Source: Candidatus Gastranaerophilales bacterium
GTDB lineage: Bacteria; Cyanobacteriota; Vampirovibrionia; Gastranaerophilales; Gastranaerophilaceae
Assembly (NCBI GenBank): GCA_947589525.1
Contig: CANQAW010000004.1
Coordinates: forward strand, 1-25,576
Direction of reading: 5' to 3'
DNA: 25,576 bases
Positions 8,043 through 16,355 of the stretch are shown in pieces. The notes beneath the pieces are model-generated. The model did not search any database and was not told the DNA's origin. It saw only the letters and a program-made list of their open reading frames with translations. How positions within the stretch are numbered: the first letter of the stretch is position 1; each line of letters starts with the position of its first letter. The position numbers and the translations under genes are program-made.

Positions 8043-9042
8043 AATTTATAACATAACTTTAATTAAAGGAGACGGTATCGGCCCTGAAATAACCGACAGT
8101 GTTATTGAAATCATTGATAGCGCAGGGGTTAAAATCAACTGGGATGAAAAAATTGCAGGGTTAAAAGCATTTGAAAAATATGGCGAAGTGTTGCCAAAAG
8201 AAACAATTAACTCCATCAAAAAAAATAAAATCTGCTTAAAAGCACCCATAACAACTCCCATAGGATACGGCTTTAAATCAGTTAACGTTCAATTAAGAAA
8301 ATTATTTAACTTGTACGCGAATATAAGACCTTCTAAAAATATTGAAGGAATTAAAACTCCTTTTTGTGATGTTGATTTAACGGTTATTAGAGAAAACACG
8401 GAAGACATCTACGCAGGTTTGGAAGAAAAAATTGATGATAACACAATTCACGGCCTGAAAGTTATCACCCGCGAAGCTTCAACAAGAATTTGCGGTTATG
8501 CTTTTAATTATGCGGTTAAAAATAAAAGAAAAGAAGTCTGTGTTGCGACTAAGGCAAATATTTCAAAGCTTGCAGACGGCATGTTTCTTGATTGCTTTAG
8601 AGAAGTTTCAAAAAAATATCCGCAAATTAAAACAAGAGAAATTTTGATTGATAATTTATGCATGCAATTGGTTACAAATCCTTCGCAGTTTGATGTTTTA
8701 GTTATGCCTAATTTATACGGTGATATAGCCTCTGACCTTTGTGCGGGTTTAATCGGCGGATTAGGAGTTGCGCAAAGCGCTAATATAGGAGATGATTGCG
8801 CTGTTTTTGAGGCAGTGCACGGTTCAGCACCCGATATTGCAGGCAAAAATATTGCAAACCCTACAGGATTATTAAGAAGTGCGGTTATGATGCTGGATTA
8901 TCTTGGAGAAAAAGAAGCTTCCAAAAAAATAGAAAAAGCGCTTTTTAAAACCTTAAAAGAAGGAAAATTTCTAACCCCCGATTTAGGCGGAAGCGCTACA
9001 ACAAAAGAATTCAGCAGAGAAATTATTTCAAATTTAACCTAA
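8035..9042 (+). CDS. NAD-dependent isocitrate/isopropylmalate dehydrogenase family, probably isocitrate dehydrogenase
   Basis: A 335-aa beta-decarboxylating dehydrogenase. ITLIKGDGIGPEI is the N-terminal signature. KSVNVQLRKLFNLYANIRP supplies the Ser-x-Asn-x3-Arg isocitrate-binding pattern, and VIRENTEDIYAGLE matches isocitrate dehydrogenases (E. coli RENSEDIYAGIE), not LeuB (which has GGIYFG-type sequence). MPNLYGDIASDLCAGLIGGLG carries the metal Asp residues. HGSAPDIAGKNIANP has Asp-Ile where NADP enzymes have Lys-Tyr, so NAD is expected. Product: 2-oxoglutarate. The start chosen is TTG at 8035, with GGGGA 8 bases upstream, overlapping the previous gene by 8 bases; TTG codons at 7999 and 8029 are worse placed. 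Homoisocitrate dehydrogenase is an alternative. Confidence 0.86.
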   Translation: MSEIYNITLIKGDGIGPEITDSVIEIIDSAGVKINWDEKIAGLKAFEKYGEVLPKETINSIKKNKICLKAPITTPIGYGFKSVNVQLRKLFNLYANIRPSKNIEGIKTPFCDVDLTVIRENTEDIYAGLEEKIDDNTIHGLKVITREASTRICGYAFNYAVKNKRKEVCVATKANISKLADGMFLDCFREVSKKYPQIKTREILIDNLCMQLVTNPSQFDVLVMPNLYGDIASDLCAGLIGGLGVAQSANIGDDCAVFEAVHGSAPDIAGKNIANPTGLLRSAVMMLDYLGEKEASKKIEKALFKTLKEGKFLTPDLGGSATTKEFSREIISNLT

Positions 9043-9137
9043 GGTTTATAATTTAAATAAAATTAAAGTGACAAAATATATCTTTGTGAGTTAAAATAAA
9101 AATTAGTCGAAATATATAGTTTAAAAAGGAGAAAAAA

Positions 9138-9671
9138 ATGACAAAATGGGTATGTTCGGTTTGCGGTTACACTGTTGAAGCACAAAATCCGCCTGAAAAA
9201 TGTCCCCAATGCGGAGCGTTAAAATTTAATCAAGCAGGCGACAACACTGCTTTTGCATGCGTTCATGAAATAGGTATCGGAAAAAATGTTGACAGCGTTG
9301 TTCTTCAAGGCTTAAAAGACCACTTCCAAGGAGAATGCACCGAAGTAGGTATGTATCTTGCAATGTCAAGAGCAGCAGACAGAGAAGGTTATCCTGAAGC
9401 TGCGGAAGCATATAAAAGAATAGCTTTTGAAGAAGCTGAACATGCGGCAAAATTTGCGGAATTATTGGGAGAAGTTGTATCTCCTTCAACAAAAGAAAAC
9501 CTTCAAGCAAGAGTTGACGCTGAAACAGGCGCATGCGCCGCAAAATTGGAAATTGCAAAAAGAGCAAAAGAACTTGGACTGGATGCAATTCATGATACGG
9601 TTCATGAAATGGCACGTGACGAAGCTCGCCACGGTGCGGCATTTAAAGGTCTTTTAGACAGATTATTCTAA
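9138..9671 (+). CDS. Reverse rubrerythrin (N-terminal rubredoxin domain)
   Basis: A 177-aa non-heme iron peroxidase. Residues 1-30 form a rubredoxin-like Fe(Cys)4 site: C6, C9, C22 and C25 in WVCSVCGY and KCPQCGA. Residues about 50-177 form a four-helix ferritin-like di-iron domain with E66/E69, E99-x2-H102, E129 and E162-x2-H165. Classical rubrerythrin has the rubredoxin part at the C-terminus; this order is the 'reverse' type known from clostridia, which reduces hydrogen peroxide (and oxygen) with electrons from NADH via a reductase and protects anaerobes. A strong AAAAGGAG site lies 6 bases before the ATG, and codon choice is less A+T-biased than in neighbours (many GCA/GAA, few rare codons), suggesting high expression. 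Monocistronic with its own terminator. Confidence 0.94.
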   Translation: MTKWVCSVCGYTVEAQNPPEKCPQCGALKFNQAGDNTAFACVHEIGIGKNVDSVVLQGLKDHFQGECTEVGMYLAMSRAADREGYPEAAEAYKRIAFEEAEHAAKFAELLGEVVSPSTKENLQARVDAETGACAAKLEIAKRAKELGLDAIHDTVHEMARDEARHGAAFKGLLDRLF

Positions 9672-9687
9672 ATAACTTACTGCTTTT

Positions 9688-9718
9688 AAAAAAAGACTGC
9701 ATAATGCAGTCTTTTTTT
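9688..9718 (+). terminator. Intrinsic terminator of the rubrerythrin gene
   Basis: GACTGC (9695-9700), loop ATAAT and GCAGTC (9706-9711) form a perfect hairpin, flanked by seven A before and seven T after, so it can work in both directions. It lies 16 bases after the rubrerythrin stop. Confidence 0.93.
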
Positions 9719-9782
9719 AAATTTTCTTTACAAAAATATTTTTTTTAACAATTTTTTTATTTGATTTATTTTTATATCAGAT

Positions 9783-12470
9783 ATGAAAATAAGCAGTGTA
9801 AATATATATAACCCCAATAATCAAAATAAAATATATAAGCGCCAAAATAACACTAACGTTGCTTTTACTTCCGACATTGGCGACACTTATAATTTTACTT
9901 CGCTTCTTGCCTCAAATATTTTGGATGTTTTGGATTATAATGTGCAGGAATATGTAATCGGCGGTATACTTGATTATTTTATCACGCCTCAGTGCATGAC
10001 TTATTTCAAAAAACAAAAAAATACGGATTTAAGACAGCTTTTTTATAATTATTTAAAGTTTGAAGGCAAATTAAACGTAAAATATTTTGAAGATGCCGGA
10101 ATTGATAATGCTTCAAAATTAGTCGGCTTTTTAAATGCTTATAAATCAAGACCTGAAGCTAAAAGAATTTTTAAAGGTCAGCATATAGAAGCGCTGAATA
10201 TATACGGGCTTTTAGATAATAAAGAAGATTTTGCAAAGTTTGGCGATGTTCTTCTTCATTTGTATAACCAAGAGAAATATTCGGAAAATCCGGATTTTTC
10301 TTCTCTAAATGAAACGACTAAATTTTTAAAAGAAATCGGTTTATGCACTTTTAGCGATTTTGATACAAAATACAGCTATTTAAAAGATGCTTTTAATAAT
10401 TTTGAGGATATATCGGATAAATTAGAAGCTGTTAACTTTTTAAAATATATACACGACGATAAAATGGCTAAAATAGATGAGCTTTTATCTTCGGGTTTTC
10501 AAAAGAATTACAAAACGGCTCAAAGCCTCTACACTTCATTTAATGATTATATAGATTGTATTTATTTATGCAATAACGGCAATTTGGAAGAATTTAAAGA
10601 GCTTTTTGATGATATTTTAAGTTTTTCAAAATTCAAAAATCGAGAATTAAATTTATACACTCCGTTTTTTGGAGATTTAAGCTATGTTGAAAATAAAATT
10701 AATTTTCTTGAATTTTTAAAAGAAAACAATGTTTCAGCCAGAGAACTGAGCGCTTTTGCCTCTAAGAGCATAACGGATGATAATGATACAGCCGTTAAAG
10801 AAATACTTTTCAAAGAACCGATTGTTGATTTTATAGGCGAAACAAAGCATATAAACAAACAGGAAGCATTTGAAACATTTAAAAAGTATCCCGATATTTT
10901 AACTTCGTTATATTCTTCGGACGAAGATACGGAAAGTATCAGCGATTTTTTGAATTTGGCCGACAAATACAAGATAAACAATTCTCAAGCTTTTGTTTCT
11001 TTTTATCAAAAAATTTATAACAAAAAGATTAAAACTTTAAATAGAGAAAATATTTTAGAGTTTTTAGAGCTGTTTAAGTACAACGCATGCGACATTTTTA
11101 AAGATGCAAAAACCCGCAATGTTTCACCTTTAGAATTATTAAACGAACAAAAACAAGAATTTTTATCCGTTAAAGATGAAATTGAAAAATTCGTTTTAAA
11201 TGATGAAACAAACTATTTTGCAGGATTAAGCGCTCTTGAAATATATATAAAATACAAAGAATTATTCCAAAATGCGAAAAATACGGCTCAAGTTTTGGAA
11301 AGAATTACAAAATTAAACATTGAAACCCCCGAGCAATATCAGTTTAAAGCAAATTTAATTGATAAATTTTCTAAATTTTTTGAAAATAAAGAACAACTAT
11401 ACAATTTCTTTAAAACAAATAACATAGATTTTTCATCAGAAAAATCGGATTTAGATTATCAACAAAACTGTTATTTACTGTTAGAAGCCTTATATGATGA
11501 AAATGATAAAGCAAAATCAAAAGAAAGAATTGACTATTTTGCGGAAAATAAAATACCGGCAAAATCTAAAGCTGACCTTGAAGAATTTATTTCTCAAACG
11601 CAAAATGCTGATGTGCGAAGAAGCATTTTATCGTTAATGGCAGAGAAGAAAGTGCCTTCATTTAAAGCATTTAAAGAATTTTTTGAAAAATACTCCGAAT
11701 CAAAAGAAAGCGCAAAAAATGTATACGCTTATTTATCAGCTTCTCCCGTTGATTTCAAAATGCTAAATTCGATTTTAAATAAAATTCAAGAAAAGATTGA
11801 CAGCTTAAATATACCGGTAAAAATAAATTCTTCAAACATCGGGTTTATTAATCCTTTGGAGCATGACGATAAAAAACCCGTTGAAACAAAAGACGTTCTT
11901 AATTTATTGAAGCAGACATACCAAGATAAAAACGGTAATTTTATAAAATATCTGCCCAATAACCAAAAGCAGGATTTTGTCTGCTATCCCGATTTTGCAA
12001 TAGCTTATGAATTGGCTTCAAAAATGAATAAGTCTGCCGAATCTTATCAAAATATAGCAAGGTTGTTAAAAATTGACAAAACTTCACTGGATTTACCGCA
12101 GGATTGTTCCGAATATATCCATGCAAGCGCTATAAGAAGAATGTTAAACAGCGATTTAATCGATTTAATAAATTCAAGCGATATTATAAATTTTGATAAA
12201 TCGAAAAATATTCCAAATGTTACCTTGCATGCCCGATTGAGAATTTTAGACAGATATATTTTAAATGACATTAAAGATGTTTCTCTTTTGTATTCAAAAG
12301 AAACAAAAGAAAAACTGAGAGAAATTTATAAAATAATTTATACTCAAACTCCTAAAAATGTTGTTCCCAATTGTGACGATAAAAGGATGCTGGTTGAATA
12401 TGATAATTCGATTAAAGCTATTTTTTCAAAAGAAGGCACAATGATTACGGCACTGCCTCAAAGCATTTAG
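9783..12470 (+). CDS. Large all-helical protein of unknown function with VAFxS N-terminal peptide
   Basis: An 895-aa protein that I do not recognise. It has no signal peptide and no membrane segment. The first 32 residues (MKISSVNIYNPN, ending NVAFTSD) are polar and resemble the N-terminus of the protein at 19504. The body is helical and carries loosely repeated units of the form hydrophobic helix, N or K, a hydrophobic residue, S/P-rich turn, then F..F helix: FLKENNVSARELSAF (about residue 310), LADKYKINNSQAFVSFY (about 390), FFKTNNIDFSS (about 540), FAENKIPAKSKADLEEF (about 587) and MAEKKVPSFKAFKEFF (about 619), suggesting an alpha solenoid. A separate C-terminal domain (about 800-895) starts with a basic His/Arg helix (H816-x-R818-x-R820 in LHARLRILDRY) and ends in AIFSKEGTMITALP. 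There is no Shine-Dalgarno sequence at the start. Reading frame is intact. Confidence 0.85.
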   Translation: MKISSVNIYNPNNQNKIYKRQNNTNVAFTSDIGDTYNFTSLLASNILDVLDYNVQEYVIGGILDYFITPQCMTYFKKQKNTDLRQLFYNYLKFEGKLNVKYFEDAGIDNASKLVGFLNAYKSRPEAKRIFKGQHIEALNIYGLLDNKEDFAKFGDVLLHLYNQEKYSENPDFSSLNETTKFLKEIGLCTFSDFDTKYSYLKDAFNNFEDISDKLEAVNFLKYIHDDKMAKIDELLSSGFQKNYKTAQSLYTSFNDYIDCIYLCNNGNLEEFKELFDDILSFSKFKNRELNLYTPFFGDLSYVENKINFLEFLKENNVSARELSAFASKSITDDNDTAVKEILFKEPIVDFIGETKHINKQEAFETFKKYPDILTSLYSSDEDTESISDFLNLADKYKINNSQAFVSFYQKIYNKKIKTLNRENILEFLELFKYNACDIFKDAKTRNVSPLELLNEQKQEFLSVKDEIEKFVLNDETNYFAGLSALEIYIKYKELFQNAKNTAQVLERITKLNIETPEQYQFKANLIDKFSKFFENKEQLYNFFKTNNIDFSSEKSDLDYQQNCYLLLEALYDENDKAKSKERIDYFAENKIPAKSKADLEEFISQTQNADVRRSILSLMAEKKVPSFKAFKEFFEKYSESKESAKNVYAYLSASPVDFKMLNSILNKIQEKIDSLNIPVKINSSNIGFINPLEHDDKKPVETKDVLNLLKQTYQDKNGNFIKYLPNNQKQDFVCYPDFAIAYELASKMNKSAESYQNIARLLKIDKTSLDLPQDCSEYIHASAIRRMLNSDLIDLINSSDIINFDKSKNIPNVTLHARLRILDRYILNDIKDVSLLYSKETKEKLREIYKIIYTQTPKNVVPNCDDKRMLVEYDNSIKAIFSKEGTMITALPQSI

Positions 12471-12477
12471 AAAAATC

Positions 12478-12506
12478 TTGCCAAGTGCGGTTAAAAGATG
12501 TAGAAT
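12478..12506 (+). promoter_or_regulatory. Sigma-70-type promoter for the small gene-upp operon
   Basis: TTGCCA at 12478-12483, a 17-base spacer and TAGAAT at 12501-12506 make a good housekeeping promoter just after the 895-aa gene. Transcription would begin near 12513. Confidence 0.6.
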
Positions 12507-12631
12507 ATTAAGAAATATAAATTTTTGTACAAAATCTGTTTAAAGAAGCAAAAAAATTTTTTCTTATGTTTTGTATAAAAAACGCACTAAATTGTGTTTT
12601 TGATGTTTATAAAAAAGAGAGTAAAACTGAA

Positions 12632-13003
12632 ATGAATAACGATATATCAAGGGATACCAATAATTATATAAACACAAAAATTAATACAAAAATGAAAATC
12701 GAAAGGACTTTTGATAAAAAAGCAACAGCCGAAAGTCCCGTAAAAGATACATATAAAAATATAGATATGGAAAAAACTATGGAATATGTTTTGGGAAAAA
12801 TGCAGGCGGACTCAAGTCTGAATGCTTCAAAAATTCTGTCCTCAGTTAAAGATTCAACGGTTTCCTTTTTACAAAATGCCGAATTTGCGCAAAATTGGAT
12901 AGATTTATGTGATGAAATGATTGAAAAAGGATATAGTCTTGAAGAAGCAATAGATAAGACTGATGCAATATTCGAGACAATTAAATCAAATTTGCAAAAT
13001 TAA
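12632..13003 (+). CDS. Small hypothetical protein upstream of upp
   Basis: A 123-aa soluble protein of unknown function. The first 50 residues are polar, rich in Asn, Lys and Thr, and probably disordered; residues about 55-123 form charged helices (KILSSVKDSTVSFLQNAEFA, then EMIEKGYSLEEAIDKTDAIFE). No signal peptide or membrane segment. The start is uncertain: ATG 12632 is chosen because translation from the earlier in-frame ATG at 12566 would add a Cys/Phe-rich stretch of 22 residues unlike the rest, and neither ATG has a good ribosome site (GAGAG lies 10 bases before 12632). It ends 13 bases before upp and shares its promoter. The layout faintly recalls FlgM-like small regulators, but I cannot support that. 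Confidence 0.7.
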   Translation: MNNDISRDTNNYINTKINTKMKIERTFDKKATAESPVKDTYKNIDMEKTMEYVLGKMQADSSLNASKILSSVKDSTVSFLQNAEFAQNWIDLCDEMIEKGYSLEEAIDKTDAIFETIKSNLQN

Positions 13004-13016
13004 AAAGGAAAATTAA

Positions 13017-13676
13017 ATGTCGGTATTAACAAAAAAACTAACGGTTGTAAATCATCCCGTAGTTAAACATAACTTAGCAATATTAAGAGATAAAAATACA
13101 ACTTGTGAGCATTTCAGAAGCGCACTGCGAAAAATCACTTATGCACTTATTTTTGAGGCATCAAAAAACATTCCCGTGGTCTCAAAAACAATTGAAACTC
13201 CTTTGGAAAAAACGCAATGCGAGATGTTTGACGAAAATTCCCAATTGATAATAGCGCCTATTTTAAGAGCAGGCATGGTTTTTTGTGAAGTTGCTCAAGA
13301 TATTCTTCCTTTTGCAAGTGTTCATCATTTGGGAATGTACAGAGACGAAAAAACGCTTGAACCTGTTTGGTATTATGATAAAAGAAAAAAAATAGACACC
13401 AAAAAAAATATTATCACAATAATTCTCGACCCCATGCTTGCAACGGGAAACAGTGCGCTGTGCGCCATAGATAATTTTATCTTTAAAGGAATTAAAGAAA
13501 AAAATATCATATTTATGAGTCTTATTGCATCTGCGCAGGGAGTTAAAAAGATATCCGATAAGTATCCTGATGTCGAAATAATAACGGCATGTTTAGACAG
13601 GGAACTTAATTCAAAAGGATATATTCTTCCGGGACTCGGAGATGCGGGAGACAGAATTTATAATACAATTGATTAG
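13017..13676 (+). CDS. upp: Uracil phosphoribosyltransferase
   Basis: A 219-aa type I phosphoribosyltransferase of pyrimidine salvage that joins uracil to PRPP to make UMP. The PRPP loop is ILDPMLATGNSA, the N-terminal half has HPVVKHNLAILRD and PILRAGMVF, and the uracil-binding C-terminus reads YILPGLGDAGDRIYN. Length is close to the bacterial norm of about 209. AAAAGGA precedes the ATG at good spacing. It follows the small unknown gene by 13 bases and runs into atpC convergently with a single base between the two stop codons, so no separate terminator fits between them. Confidence 0.96.
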   Translation: MSVLTKKLTVVNHPVVKHNLAILRDKNTTCEHFRSALRKITYALIFEASKNIPVVSKTIETPLEKTQCEMFDENSQLIIAPILRAGMVFCEVAQDILPFASVHHLGMYRDEKTLEPVWYYDKRKKIDTKKNIITIILDPMLATGNSALCAIDNFIFKGIKEKNIIFMSLIASAQGVKKISDKYPDVEIITACLDRELNSKGYILPGLGDAGDRIYNTID

Positions 13677-13677
13677 G

Positions 13678-14082
13678 CTATTTTTTGTTTACCGCACTCA
13701 ATCTTGCCATTGCTTTAGCAAGAGCAATCTGCGCCCTTGTGACATCAAGATTGCTTTCACGTGCCAAAAGTCTTGCTTGAGCACGTTCAAGCGCTTGTTT
13801 TGCTCTGGCTACGTCAATATCGCAATCAAGCTCTGCAGTATCCGTCAGAATTGTTGCCTGATTATTTGAAAATTGTAAAATTCCGCCCATGGTAGTCAAG
13901 CATTGTGCTTTTTTATCTTTGACTATTTTTGAAACCCCGACTTTAAGAGCGCATATAACGGGTATATGGTTTTTTAAAAAACCCATTCTTCCGTCTGTTG
14001 TGTTGACGTATAGTTCATCTATATCGTCTTCATAGACAATTTTTTCATGAGTTATTACTTTTAAACGGATATTTTGCGCCAT
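13678..14082 (-). CDS. atpC: F1-ATPase epsilon subunit
   Basis: A 134-aa subunit of the F1 sector's central stalk, joining gamma to the c-ring and damping ATP hydrolysis. The N-terminal beta-sandwich is recognisable (LKVITHEKIVYEDDIDELYVNTTDGRMG-type opening, then NHIPVICALKVG and GGILQFSNNQATILTD). The C-terminal part is the two-helix hairpin rich in Ala, Arg and Leu (RAKQALERAQARLLARES). It starts 5 bases after atpD. The beta-epsilon pair without the other subunits is the arrangement of cyanobacteria, where this pair is called atpBE. Reading frame and length are normal. Confidence 0.94.
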   Translation of the reverse strand: MAQNIRLKVITHEKIVYEDDIDELYVNTTDGRMGFLKNHIPVICALKVGVSKIVKDKKAQCLTTMGGILQFSNNQATILTDTAELDCDIDVARAKQALERAQARLLARESNLDVTRAQIALAKAMARLSAVNKK

Positions 14083-14087
14083 AAAAA

Positions 14088-15497
14088 TTAAACTCCGACA
14101 GCTTCTTGAGCATGAGCTTTTTCAAGCACATCTTCAATTGTTCCTACCATATAAAAGGCTTGTTCGGGAATATTATCGTGTTTGCCTTCAATGATTTCTT
14201 TAAAGCCTTTAATTGAATCTTCAAGTTTTACGTATTTTCCTTTTACGCCCGAGAATTGTTCTGCTACAAAGAAGGGTTGCGATAAGAATTTTTGTATTTT
14301 TCTTGCACGGTTTACGGTTAATTTATCTTCTTGAGATAATTCATCCATTCCCAAAATTGCGATAATATCTTGCAAATCTTTATATTTTTGTAATATTTCA
14401 AGAACTTTTTTAGCAACGCTGTAATGTTCTTCGCCGATAATATTCGGGTCAAGTGCACGAGACGAGCTTTCCAGAGGATCTGCCGCAGGATATATTCCAA
14501 GAGATGCTATGTTTCTTGATAGTACGGTTGAGGCATCCAAATGCGTAAAAGTTGTAGCGGGCGCAGGGTCGGTTAAGTCGTCCGCCGGAACGTAAACTGC
14601 TTGGACGGAAGTAATTGAACCGTCTTTTGTTGATGTAATTCTTTCTTGAAGTTCGCCGACTTCTTGAGACAGCGTCGGTTGATATCCTACTGCGGAAGGC
14701 ATTCTGCCAAGTAAAGCAGAAACTTCAGACCCCGCTTGTACAAAACGGAAAATATTATCAATGAATAATAATACGTCTTGATGGGTTACGTCTCTAAAAT
14801 ATTCGGCGCAGGTTAAAGTGGATAAGCCGACTCTCATTCTTGCTCCGGGCGGTTCGTTCATTTGTCCGTAAATAAGAGCAACTTTATCCAAAACGCCGGA
14901 TTCTTTCATTTCGTTATATAAATCGTTTCCTTCACGTGTTCTTTCGCCTACACCGCCAAAAACCGAAACGCCGTCGTGGGCTGAAGCAATATTGTGAATT
15001 AATTCCATAATTAAAACGGTTTTACCGACTCCCGCACCTCCAAACAGTCCGATTTTTCCGCCTTTTTGATAAGGCATTAAAAGGTCGATAACTTTGATAC
15101 CTGTTTCTAATATTTCAATATCGGTGTTTTGTTCTGTAAGTTTAGGGCTGGGTCTGTGGATGGGAAATCTGTCATCGCATTGAACTTCACCTTGATTGTC
15201 AACGGGTTCTCCGAGAACATTTAAAATTCTTCCTAAAATTCCTTTTCCTACGGGAACTTTAATCGGGTTGTTAGTGTTAATTACTTTCATCCCGCGTTTA
15301 AGACCGTCGGTTGATGACATTGCAACCGCCCTAACGGTATTTTCTCCAAGGAGCTGTTGAACTTCGAGTGTTGTTTTTTGCCCCATATCATTATATATTT
15401 CTAGTGCATCATAGATTTCGGGTAAATTTCCGTTTTCGAATTTTACGTCTATAACAGGTCCTATAATTTGCGTTATTATTCCGTCTTGATTTTCCAT
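14088..15497 (-). CDS. atpD: F1-ATPase beta subunit (catalytic)
   Basis: A 469-aa catalytic subunit of the membrane F1Fo ATP synthase. Walker A is GGAGVGKT (residues 153-160), followed by GGVGERTREGNDLY, the Walker B strand VLLFIDNIFRF, and SALLGRMPSAVGYQPTL. The C-terminal helical domain carries the DELSEEDKL-type sequence as MDELSQEDKLTV. AAGGGG lies about 5 bases before the ATG. The gene is followed directly by atpC; no alpha, gamma, delta or Fo gene is present in this window. It has its own promoter in the gap after the kinase-like gene. Confidence 0.97.
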   Translation of the reverse strand: MENQDGIITQIIGPVIDVKFENGNLPEIYDALEIYNDMGQKTTLEVQQLLGENTVRAVAMSSTDGLKRGMKVINTNNPIKVPVGKGILGRILNVLGEPVDNQGEVQCDDRFPIHRPSPKLTEQNTDIEILETGIKVIDLLMPYQKGGKIGLFGGAGVGKTVLIMELIHNIASAHDGVSVFGGVGERTREGNDLYNEMKESGVLDKVALIYGQMNEPPGARMRVGLSTLTCAEYFRDVTHQDVLLFIDNIFRFVQAGSEVSALLGRMPSAVGYQPTLSQEVGELQERITSTKDGSITSVQAVYVPADDLTDPAPATTFTHLDASTVLSRNIASLGIYPAADPLESSSRALDPNIIGEEHYSVAKKVLEILQKYKDLQDIIAILGMDELSQEDKLTVNRARKIQKFLSQPFFVAEQFSGVKGKYVKLEDSIKGFKEIIEGKHDNIPEQAFYMVGTIEDVLEKAHAQEAVGV

Positions 15498-15517
15498 TTT
15501 TGCCCCTTAGATATCTG

Positions 15518-15534
15518 ATTATATAAAAATTATA
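15518..15534 (-). promoter_or_regulatory. -10 elements of the atpD-atpC promoter
   Basis: On the minus strand two TATAAT hexamers lie at 15534-15529 and 15523-15518, 21 to 37 bases before the atpD ATG. A weak -35 (TTCAAC) sits 15 bases upstream of the first. This gives atpDC a promoter separate from the two-component genes. Confidence 0.5.
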
Positions 15535-15590
15535 CCGAAATTAGGAATTGTTGAATTAATATTTTTATTATTTCAGCTATTTAGATGATA

Positions 15591-16346
15591 TTATTTTTTT
15601 ATAACAAAACCGAAAGTTGAAGAATTATCTTCTCTTGATTTTGCTATTAAATTCCAGTTATGCGCTTTTATCAATTTTTTTGCTATATTTAAATTAAGAC
15701 TCATTCCTAATCTGTTAAAATCGCAAGGGTGGTCTTTGTTTTCTTCAAAAAGGCTTTCCATTTTTTCTTTTGTCATATAAACGGATTTATTTTTGGTTGA
15801 AAAGCTTATTGAATTTTTATTTTCCGTGATATTAATTTCAATTTTACTTTTTTCAAAACCGTTTGTTACCGAGCTTGTTAAAATATTTGTTATTATTCTT
15901 TGAACAAGTTTTTTATCGGCATTTAATTTGATTTTCTTCGGGGCGTTTATTACAATATTTTGCTCCTTGTCGTTTGCATAATTTTGTATTTCTTTTAAAC
16001 AGATATCAATTTCTTTCAATAAATCTATGTTTTCAATTTTTAATTTATAGTTTTCATTTTCATAATTTAAAATAAAAATGGTATTTACGATTAAATGCAG
16101 CAGAAAGTAATTGGAATTAATATTTTGAGATATAACTTCTTTTTGTTCTTCCGTAATTTTGCCTAATTTCTCTTTTAAAATTAGTTCAAGCGAGTGTATT
16201 TGCGCAAGGAGTGCGGTTTTTATATCATGGCGTAAAATGTTTGAAATTCTGTTTTTTTCGCTTTGTATGCATTTTAAATTTCTTTCCCTGTTCCTTTTTA
16301 ATTTTTCTTTGTATTTTTTTATTATTCTTTTTTTATAAAAAAACAT
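15591..16346 (-). CDS. Histidine kinase-like protein with degenerate ATP-binding domain
   Basis: A 251-aa soluble protein with a basic N-terminal helix, an HDxKT-type H-box (H40 in ILRHDIKTALLAQ) and a long dimerisation helix pair, then a HATPase-like C-terminal half. The N-box reads RIITNILTSSVTNG, with Ser158 where the Mg-binding Asn should be; the G1 DxGxG motif is absent (FSTKNKSVYM at the expected place) and G2 is reduced to RLGMSLNLNIAKKL. Normal autophosphorylation therefore looks impaired. It may be a phosphatase, a phosphotransfer scaffold or a pseudokinase partner of the response regulator 9 bases upstream. AGAGG lies 5 bases before its ATG. No membrane segment or sensor domain. Kinase family membership is likely; the activity is inference. 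Confidence 0.8.
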   Translation of the reverse strand: MFFYKKRIIKKYKEKLKRNRERNLKCIQSEKNRISNILRHDIKTALLAQIHSLELILKEKLGKITEEQKEVISQNINSNYFLLHLIVNTIFILNYENENYKLKIENIDLLKEIDICLKEIQNYANDKEQNIVINAPKKIKLNADKKLVQRIITNILTSSVTNGFEKSKIEINITENKNSISFSTKNKSVYMTKEKMESLFEENKDHPCDFNRLGMSLNLNIAKKLIKAHNWNLIAKSREDNSSTFGFVIKK

Positions 16347-16355
16347 TTTTCCTCT

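Noticed and set aside
9046..9066. PerR-box-like sequence (TTATAATTTAAATAA) upstream of rubrerythrin
   Set aside because: Only about 11 of 14 informative positions match the inverted repeat, which is expected by chance in such A+T-rich DNA; no PerR gene in the window.
9226..9642. A 138-codon minus-strand frame opposite rubrerythrin
   Set aside because: Leu/Gln/His-rich translation produced by the biased codons of the rubrerythrin gene; no start context.
12566..12631. N-terminal extension of the small gene before upp
   Set aside because: No ribosome site, and the 22 added residues (Cys/Phe-rich) differ in character from the polar protein that follows; kept only as an alternative start.
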